In this document: positions 6,930-12,096 of the stretch, in pieces | Position numbering within the stretch: the first letter of the stretch is position 1 | Layout of the letters: every line of letters starts with the position of its first letter | NCBI GenBank assembly: GCA_039933015.1 | Contig: JBDTOX010000070.1 | Location: 1-12,096, forward strand | From: JBDTOX01 sp039933015 | GTDB lineage: Bacteria; Pseudomonadota; Gammaproteobacteria; Burkholderiales; Methylophilaceae | DNA: 12,096 nucleotides | Reading direction: 5' to 3' | Made by a program: the position numbers and the translations under genes | The notes under the pieces: model-generated | The model's database searches: none | Seen by the model: the letters and a program-made list of their open reading frames with translations, nothing else | What the model was told of the DNA's origin: nothing

Positions 6930-7910
6930 ATGATCGTAATCACCGGCGGTGCCGGCATGATAGGCAGCATGATCGCCTGGCATCTCAACACGGTGCTGGG
7001 CCGGGATGATATCGTGATTGTCGATCACATCCATCATCCTGAACAGTGGCAGAATCTCTGCCACAGGCGCTATGCCAACTACCTGGATAAAGACGAACTG
7101 CTACCCTGGCTGCAGGATGCCAGTCATGTCGAGGCCGTGATCCACATGGGTGCCATCAGCGCCACCACTGAGCGTGACTTCAATAAATTAGTCCGCGACA
7201 ACATTCGTTACAGCCAGCAGCTGTGGGCCTGGTGTGCCGAACGCAGCGTGCCGTTGCTCTACGCCAGCTCTGCAGCAACCTATGGCGATGGGGCGGTGGG
7301 TTATGACGACGATGAAAGCAAAATAGATCAATTACGCCCCCTCAATGGCTATGGCTATTCCAAACAGTTTTTTGATCAATGGGTGTTAAGGCAGGTAAAA
7401 GATAAATTGCCTACTCCTCCTCAATGGTGCGGCTTCAAGTTCTTCAATGTCTACGGCCCTAATGAATACCACAAGGAACGCATGGCCAGTGTGGCCCAGC
7501 ATAGCTTCAAACAGGTCAACGAGCGTGACACCGTCAAGCTGTTCAAAAGCCACGTTGCGGGCTATGCAGATGGCATGCAACTACGTGATTTCGTCTATGT
7601 CAAAGATGCCGCTGCAGTAGTAGCCCACTTTCTGCAGCACCCTGATAAATCCGGGATTTACAATATAGGGACCGGCCAGGCGCGTGCATTTAAAGATTTA
7701 GCCACGGCGGTGATGACCAGCATGGGCCGTGAACCCTCGATTACTTATATCGACATGCCACAAGACTTACATGGCAAATATCAGTATTTTACCCAAGCCA
7801 ACATGTCCAAGGTGCGCGCGGCAGGCTATACCCAACCATTTCATTCACTGGAGGACGGCGTGCGCGACTATGTACAAAATTACCTGATGCAGCCTGATCC
7901 TTATTGCTAA
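6930..7910 (+). CDS. hldD: ADP-L-glycero-D-manno-heptose 6-epimerase
   Basis: Short-chain dehydrogenase/reductase-type epimerase that converts ADP-D-glycero-D-manno-heptose to the L-glycero form, the donor for LPS inner-core heptose. The 326-residue product begins with the nucleotide-binding loop GGAGMIG (residues 6-12), carries HMGAISATTERD and YASSAATYG, and has the YxxxK pair Y141/K145 in NGYGYSKQFFD. The second catalytic base of this family corresponds to K182 in GPNEYHKERMASV, and LRDFVYVKDAA follows. Most homologues have Phe where this one has Met10 in the glycine-rich loop, a mild substitution. It is the first gene of a tight heptose operon, with gmhA starting 9 bp after its stop. The ribosome binding site is weak (GGAT about 11 bp upstream). 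Confidence 0.97.
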   Translation: MIVITGGAGMIGSMIAWHLNTVLGRDDIVIVDHIHHPEQWQNLCHRRYANYLDKDELLPWLQDASHVEAVIHMGAISATTERDFNKLVRDNIRYSQQLWAWCAERSVPLLYASSAATYGDGAVGYDDDESKIDQLRPLNGYGYSKQFFDQWVLRQVKDKLPTPPQWCGFKFFNVYGPNEYHKERMASVAQHSFKQVNERDTVKLFKSHVAGYADGMQLRDFVYVKDAAAVVAHFLQHPDKSGIYNIGTGQARAFKDLATAVMTSMGREPSITYIDMPQDLHGKYQYFTQANMSKVRAAGYTQPFHSLEDGVRDYVQNYLMQPDPYC

Positions 7911-7919
7911 GACAAACTT

Positions 7920-8483
7920 ATGAACAATATTGAAACATTACGTAGCGCGCTGGCCGAGCACCAGGCCGTTATGATGCAACTGGATTCGCTATTGCCACAG
8001 ATCAGCGCGTTGGCGCAGCGCCTGCGCGACTGCCTGAAGCACGGCGGCAAGATCCTGCTCATGGGCAATGGCGGCAGCGCTGCCGACAGTCAGCACATTG
8101 CGGCGGAAATCGTCGGTCGCTATAAGCGCGAACGCCGCGGCCTGCCTGCGATTGCACTGACCACCGACACTTCCATCCTGACTTCGGTAGGCAATGATTA
8201 CGGATTCGAGTTCATCTTCTCACGTCAGGTAGAAGCACTATGTGGCCCGCTGGATGTCGTGATAGGCATGTCTACCTCAGGCAACAGCGCCAATGTTGTG
8301 CGCGCCATGGAAACTGCCAAACAGATTGGCGCCACCACGGTTGCAATGACCGGTGCTTCCGGCGGAAAACTGGCGGACCTGTGTGATTTCAACCTCGCCA
8401 TACCATCCAGCAATACGCCACGCATTCAGGAGGCTCACATTTTTATCGGCCATGTCGTATGCGAGCTAGTGGAGGCTGAATAA
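7920..8483 (+). CDS. gmhA: Sedoheptulose 7-phosphate isomerase (phosphoheptose isomerase)
   Basis: SIS-domain enzyme catalysing the first committed step of heptose synthesis, sedoheptulose 7-phosphate to D-glycero-D-manno-heptose 7-phosphate, in the cytosol. The 187 residues show GNGGSAAD at 49-56, the sugar-phosphate-binding STSGNS at 118-123, and TGASGGKL. The zinc and catalytic residues known from E. coli GmhA (H61, E65, Q172, H180) have counterparts at H59, E63, Q170 and H178 with a constant offset of two, so the active site is intact. This zinc-ligand pattern and the operon context separate it from DiaA-type SIS proteins, its closest look-alikes. It sits 9 bp after hldD and 3 bp before hldE. 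Confidence 0.96.
   Translation: MNNIETLRSALAEHQAVMMQLDSLLPQISALAQRLRDCLKHGGKILLMGNGGSAADSQHIAAEIVGRYKRERRGLPAIALTTDTSILTSVGNDYGFEFIFSRQVEALCGPLDVVIGMSTSGNSANVVRAMETAKQIGATTVAMTGASGGKLADLCDFNLAIPSSNTPRIQEAHIFIGHVVCELVEAE
8471..8475 (+). promoter_or_regulatory. Shine-Dalgarno for hldE inside the gmhA 3' end
   Basis: GGAGG lies within the last codons of gmhA, 11 bases before the hldE ATG at 8487. It is one of the few strong ribosome binding sites in the operon and fixes the hldE start. Its position under the gmhA coding sequence, with only 3 bp between stop and start, suggests translational coupling. Confidence 0.6.
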
Positions 8484-8486
8484 TCT

Positions 8487-9959
8487 ATGCAGCAGCGCCT
8501 GCTTGACACCGTTCGCAATGGCTTCAGCAAGAAAGATCAAACACGGTGGGCACTGGTTATCGGTGACCTGATGCTGGACCGTTACCTGATTGGCGAAGTT
8601 GAAAGAATTTCACCTGAAGCCCCAGTGCCGGTAGTTCTGCTTAAAAAGCAAAATGAACGCGCAGGCGGTGCTGCGAATGTAGCAGCCAATCTCTCTGAGC
8701 TAGGCATTGCCACGCGCATAGCCGGTTGCGTTGGTAACGATGCCGATGGCGCCACCCTGTTGCAAATGATTGCCGAGATCGGCATTGGTGCTCAGGGCAT
8801 CCTGCAATCGGAACCGCGCCCCACCACCACAAAAACGCGGATTCTGGGCGGACATCAACAGATGATGCGGCTGGACCAGGAAAGCCGTGAAGCTTTTAGC
8901 GAAGCGGAAACCCGGCAACTGCAACAGTTGGTGACCAGCCAACTCCAAGAGCGTCCCGCTGTAGTGGTGCTGTCGGACTATGCAAAAGGCGTACTGAGCA
9001 CCGCACTCTGCCAGGAAGTCATCAAGCAGGCCCGGCAGATGGGTATCCCTGTATTGGTTGATCCTAAGGGACGCAATTTCAATAAATACCATGGCGCCAC
9101 CGCACTCACCCCCAATAAGCGGGAAACCGCGGAAGCATGCAGCGTAAGTGCATTAGACAGCGAGACATTACTGGCAGAAGCTGCAAAATTACGTGTGGCG
9201 CTAGGCCTTGAGTTTCTGGCTGTCACCCGCGGCGAGGAAGGCATTTCCTTAATCGAAGACCAGCAGATTTTACATATCCCTGCGACAGCCAAGCAGGTGT
9301 TCGATGTCTCTGGTGCCGGCGATACCGTCATCGCTACGCTGGCTGCCGGCATCATACATGGCCTTGACCATCAGGAGGCCTTGCATCTCGCCAATATCGC
9401 CGCTGGCGTCGTCGTGGGCAAGGTAGGCACGGTGCCGATTACCTGGGAAGACCTGCTGCATGAACTGGTTACGCAAAACTCGGTCGTACAAGCCGACAAG
9501 GTGTGCGACCTGGATAACTTAAAAGCCAAAGTCAGTCTTTGGCGCGCTCGCGGTGAACGTATCGTTTTTACCAATGGCTGTTTTGATTTATTGCACGCAG
9601 GACATGTCACCTATCTGGAAGCTGCACGCAAGACCGGCGACCGCCTGGTGTTGGGCCTTAATACTGACCGCTCGGTCAGCGCACTCAAAGGCCCTACCCG
9701 CCCAGTCATCCATGAGGCTGACCGTGCGCGCGTACTAGCGGCGCTGGAAGTCGTGGATGCGGTTATCCTGTTTGATGAAGATACCCCGCTCAAATTGATC
9801 CATGCACTCCGGCCCGATGTCATCGTCAAAGGTAGTGATTACACTGAAGACCAGGTCATTGGTGGCGTCGAGGTCAAATCCTGGGGCGGTCAGGTGGCTT
9901 TGATTCCTATCGTGCCCGGACGCAGCACCAGCGGCATTATTGAAAAACTTGCCAGCTAA
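8487..9959 (+). CDS. hldE: Bifunctional heptose 7-phosphate kinase / heptose 1-phosphate adenylyltransferase
   Basis: Two-domain cytosolic enzyme of 490 residues (E. coli HldE has 477). The N-terminal ribokinase/PfkB domain (about 1-330) phosphorylates heptose 7-phosphate at C1; it shows GDLMLDRY from residue 26, RAGGAANVAANL around 58-69, and the C-terminal PfkB motif DVSGAGDT with catalytic D279. The C-terminal nucleotidyltransferase domain (about 355-490) makes ADP-D-glycero-beta-D-manno-heptose; it shows FTNGCFDLLHAGH with HAGH at 370-373, then VLGLNTDRSVSALKG and the PGRSTSGIIEKL ending. The two activities bracket the GmhB phosphatase step, which is not encoded in the window. Many betaproteobacteria split these domains into HldA and HldC, so the fused form is a useful lineage marker. 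waaF starts 6 bp downstream. Confidence 0.97.
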   Translation: MQQRLLDTVRNGFSKKDQTRWALVIGDLMLDRYLIGEVERISPEAPVPVVLLKKQNERAGGAANVAANLSELGIATRIAGCVGNDADGATLLQMIAEIGIGAQGILQSEPRPTTTKTRILGGHQQMMRLDQESREAFSEAETRQLQQLVTSQLQERPAVVVLSDYAKGVLSTALCQEVIKQARQMGIPVLVDPKGRNFNKYHGATALTPNKRETAEACSVSALDSETLLAEAAKLRVALGLEFLAVTRGEEGISLIEDQQILHIPATAKQVFDVSGAGDTVIATLAAGIIHGLDHQEALHLANIAAGVVVGKVGTVPITWEDLLHELVTQNSVVQADKVCDLDNLKAKVSLWRARGERIVFTNGCFDLLHAGHVTYLEAARKTGDRLVLGLNTDRSVSALKGPTRPVIHEADRARVLAALEVVDAVILFDEDTPLKLIHALRPDVIVKGSDYTEDQVIGGVEVKSWGGQVALIPIVPGRSTSGIIEKLAS

Positions 9960-9965
9960 AGTCTA

Positions 9966-10979
9966 ATGTCTACACCCAAGATTCTGGTTCTCGGCCCGGC
10001 CTGGGTCGGCGACATGGTGCTAGCCCAAAGCCTGTTCAAAACACTCAAGGCGCAACAGCCAGATGCCATTGTTGATGTTGCAGCACCCACATGGACGTTA
10101 CCGCTCTTGGAACGCATGCCGGAAGTGCATGAAGCTATCGCATTGCCGTTCAAACATGGGCAATTGGCACTGGGTGAGCGTATCCGCTTTGGCCGCAGCC
10201 TGAAAAACCGCGGCTACCAGCAAGCCATCCTGCTGACCAACTCGCTCAAATCAGCCGTACTGCCGTTTGCCGCAGGCATTCCACGCCGTACCGGCTTTCT
10301 CGGCGAATTCCGCTATGGCTTGCTCAACGACATTCGTCCCTTGGATAAAAATGTGCTGCCGCGTACCGTCGACCGCTTTGTGGTGCTGGGCCAGGAGCCC
10401 GACCAACCCTTGGCACAAAACCATCCTTTGCCACATCTCATTGCCAACACGGACAGTGCACTGCAGACATTACAGCGCCTGGGCCATGCAGTGACAAAAA
10501 AACCGGTGTTAGGGCTGTGCCCGGGCGCAGAATACGGCGAAGCCAAGCGCTGGCCGGCTGCCTATTATGCTGAGGTCGCAAGGGAGGCGCTCATTCAAGG
10601 CTGGGAAGTCTGGTTGTTTGGTTCGGATAAGGATGTACCAGTCACTGCGGAGATCAATGCACTTGCCGGGGGCAAATGCCTGGACCTCGGCGGCAAGACC
10701 AAGCTGGGCGAAGCGATTGATTTAATGTCGCTCACCAGCGCCGTGGTCAGCAACGATTCCGGCCTCATGCACGTCGCCGCTGCACTGGATAAAAAACTGG
10801 TCTCCATTTTTGGCTCGTCAGATCCCTACCATACGCCGCCTATGAGTGCGCAAGCGACTATCCTCTACCTCAATCTTGAATGCAGCCCATGCTTCAAGCG
10901 CGAATGCCCGCTGGGGCATTTGAAATGCCTCAAGGAAATAAAACCGGAAATGGTCTCTCAAGAACTATTGTCGGATTGA
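9966..10979 (+). CDS. waaF: ADP-heptose:LPS heptosyltransferase II (GT9 family)
   Basis: Glycosyltransferase acting at the cytoplasmic face of the inner membrane, transferring the second L,D-heptose onto the LPS inner core from ADP-heptose. The 337-residue product has the GT9 N-terminus ILVLGPAWVGDMVLAQSLF, an acceptor-side stretch TNSLKSAVLPFAAGIPRRTG, the nucleotide-binding PGAEYGEAKRWP (186-197, K194) and VVSNDSGLMHVAAAL with D264 and H269, then FGSSDPYHTPP. The C-terminal ECSPCFKRECPLGHLKCL places four cysteines (C306, C309, C314, C321) close together, a pattern I recall from WaaF proteins rather than WaaC. WaaC (heptosyltransferase I) is the main alternative, but the PAWVGDMV start and the Cys-rich tail favour WaaF. 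It closes the hldD-gmhA-hldE series with a 6-bp gap, so substrate supply and use are co-expressed. Confidence 0.93.
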   Translation: MSTPKILVLGPAWVGDMVLAQSLFKTLKAQQPDAIVDVAAPTWTLPLLERMPEVHEAIALPFKHGQLALGERIRFGRSLKNRGYQQAILLTNSLKSAVLPFAAGIPRRTGFLGEFRYGLLNDIRPLDKNVLPRTVDRFVVLGQEPDQPLAQNHPLPHLIANTDSALQTLQRLGHAVTKKPVLGLCPGAEYGEAKRWPAAYYAEVAREALIQGWEVWLFGSDKDVPVTAEINALAGGKCLDLGGKTKLGEAIDLMSLTSAVVSNDSGLMHVAAALDKKLVSIFGSSDPYHTPPMSAQATILYLNLECSPCFKRECPLGHLKCLKEIKPEMVSQELLSD

Positions 10980-11051
10980 GCGTATTTAAATGCCAAAAAC
11001 ATCTCTGCAAAATACAAAAGAATTCTTGGCTAATGAATTTTTTTATAAAAT

Positions 11052-12096
11052 ATGCTGACAAGACTTTTCTCTAACACATTCAAAAACCCACCCAACACAA
11101 AATGCGTCATCTGGTTTGTGACGCTGGTCTCCGGGCTCGTCGCCTCATGGCTCATTCTCCTGGAAGGCGGCCGCATCGGCGATGACTCCGTACTTTATTT
11201 GGAAGTGGCGCGCCTGTTTTCCATCGGCGCCTGGAAAGATGGCATCGCGCTCTATCATTGGCCGTTGTATCCGGCCCTGATAACACTTGTACATCAACTG
11301 ACCGGCCTGAATCTCCAATACTCAGCGCTACTGCTTTCCGTACCGCTTTACATGTTGGCCAGCTACGCCTTCTGCCGGCTCATCATCGAAGCAGGCGGCC
11401 ACAGTAAAACGCTTTGGGCGGGCGCTCTGCTGCTGTTCAGTTGCACCTATATCACCCGTGACATCCTGCCCATGATTATGCGCGACCAAGGATTCTGGGC
11501 ATTCTATTTATGTAGCCTGCTGTTCCTATTGCGATTTTACAAACAGAATCGCTGGCAGGACAGCCTGCTATGGCAAGTATGCACCATCGTTGCCGTGCTC
11601 TTTAGGGTTGAAGGGATCACTTATCTGATGCTACTGCCCTTCATTATGCTGACCCGCACAGAGTGCAGCTTGCGCGAGCGTGTCAAACACCTTGCCGCGG
11701 CCCAATCCCTGACTTTATTAGGGGCAGTTACGGTAATACTCGGCCTGCTGACGATCCCCAGCCTCAAATTTAGCGACCTCGGGCGACTGGATGAGTCATT
11801 CACCGTTTTACAACGTGCCTATCTGCAGTTATCACATGGCCTGATCGATAAGGCGCATATCATAGGGGATCAGGTGTTAGGCAGTTTCCTGTCGGATTAC
11901 GGCATGCAGGGGCTGATCCTGACACTGATTGCCATCATTATCGGCAAGGTTGCGGGCGCCTCCGGTTGGCCATCATTGTTGTTGGCATGCATGCCGATTA
12001 AACCCGACAACCCAAGCCCAGGCACGGAAGTACGGCGATTCTTTTACTGGGTGATGGGTCTTGGCCTAGTCAATCTCTGCGTCATTCTTTTATCCA
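11052..12096 (+). CDS. GT-C-type (GT39/ArnT-like) polytopic membrane glycosyltransferase, C-terminus outside window
   Basis: The frame is open from ATG 11052 to the window edge, giving 348 visible residues; a TAA two codons upstream makes this the first possible ATG. The protein is strongly hydrophobic, with a first membrane segment at about 19-38, then a loop with GDDSVLYLEVARLF (acidic pair D44/D45) and HWPLYPALITL. Further membrane segments follow at about 91-112, 120-135, 146-162, 172-199, 217-236, 286-304 and 331-348, with MRDQGFWAF (143-151) and LFRVEGITYL (183-192) between. An acidic motif in the first extracytoplasmic loop and the R-x-E-G segment are typical of GT-C enzymes using polyprenyl-phosphate sugars. 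The substrate cannot be told. The position after waaF suggests LPS or surface-glycan modification (inference). There is no good ribosome binding site, only an AT-rich leader. Confidence 0.75.
   Translation, partial: MLTRLFSNTFKNPPNTKCVIWFVTLVSGLVASWLILLEGGRIGDDSVLYLEVARLFSIGAWKDGIALYHWPLYPALITLVHQLTGLNLQYSALLLSVPLYMLASYAFCRLIIEAGGHSKTLWAGALLLFSCTYITRDILPMIMRDQGFWAFYLCSLLFLLRFYKQNRWQDSLLWQVCTIVAVLFRVEGITYLMLLPFIMLTRTECSLRERVKHLAAAQSLTLLGAVTVILGLLTIPSLKFSDLGRLDESFTVLQRAYLQLSHGLIDKAHIIGDQVLGSFLSDYGMQGLILTLIAIIIGKVAGASGWPSLLLACMPIKPDNPSPGTEVRRFFYWVMGLGLVNLCVILLS

Noticed and set aside
11026..11049. TTGGCT and TATAAA as a promoter for the GT-C gene
   Set aside because: The spacer is only 12 bp and transcription would begin inside the gene; AT-richness alone explains the match.
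10880..11074. 64-codon frame spanning the waaF end and the following gap
   Set aside because: It overlaps the conserved waaF C-terminus out of frame and has no recognisable motif; the real downstream gene starts at 11052.
1..12096. Defence system, prophage, CRISPR, insertion sequence, tRNA or rRNA
   Set aside because: Nearly all the DNA is covered by recognisable housekeeping or LPS genes; the longest gap is about 169 bp and contains none of these.

Overview
The window is ordinary, gene-dense chromosomal DNA of a Gram-negative bacterium, most likely a betaproteobacterium (Nitrosomonadales/Methylophilaceae-like). Evidence for this is the moderate GC content, the recN-nadK pair facing hrcA-hemH (an order I associate with betaproteobacteria), the ferrochelatase with its SFHGVPRYTLDKGDPY signature, and a complete Gram-negative ADP-heptose/inner-core LPS gene set. 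The taxonomic call comes from motif and synteny recognition, not from a search. I see no phage, transposase, CRISPR array, rRNA or tRNA, and no defence or otherwise undescribed system.

Left part, minus strand (1-2411): recN (DNA-repair SMC-like ATPase, C-terminus cut by the window edge) lies 18 bp downstream of nadK (NAD kinase). These two genes are probably co-transcribed leftward.

Middle part, plus strand (2564-6864): a divergent promoter region leads into a 646-residue inner-membrane protein of the YejM/PbgA (DUF3413-type) sulfatase/alkaline-phosphatase superfamily with its catalytic motifs intact. It is followed by hrcA (heat-shock repressor), a structured 169-bp intergenic segment, and hemH (ferrochelatase). 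The intergenic segment holds a perfect 10-bp inverted repeat, an 18-bp tandem duplication and a 17-codon mini-ORF ending just before hemH.

Right part, plus strand (6930-12096): a candidate extended -10 promoter precedes a tight operon, hldD-gmhA-hldE-waaF, with 3-9 bp gaps. GmhA makes D-glycero-D-manno-heptose 7-phosphate from sedoheptulose 7-phosphate. HldE phosphorylates it at C1 and later adenylylates it. HldD epimerises ADP-D,D-heptose to ADP-L,D-heptose, and WaaF adds the second heptose to inner-core LPS. The GmhB phosphatase needed between the two HldE steps is not in the window. After an AT-rich 72-bp gap a polytopic GT-C-type membrane glycosyltransferase begins and runs off the right edge; it may extend the locus toward surface-glycan modification.

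The common theme of the plus-strand genes is the cell envelope: a YejM-like protein (E. coli YejM controls LPS synthesis), heptose supply and heptosyl transfer, interleaved with stress-regulation and haem genes. Points worth a second look are the intact active site of the YejM-like protein, the intergenic element before hemH, and the uncharacterised GT-C protein after waaF.
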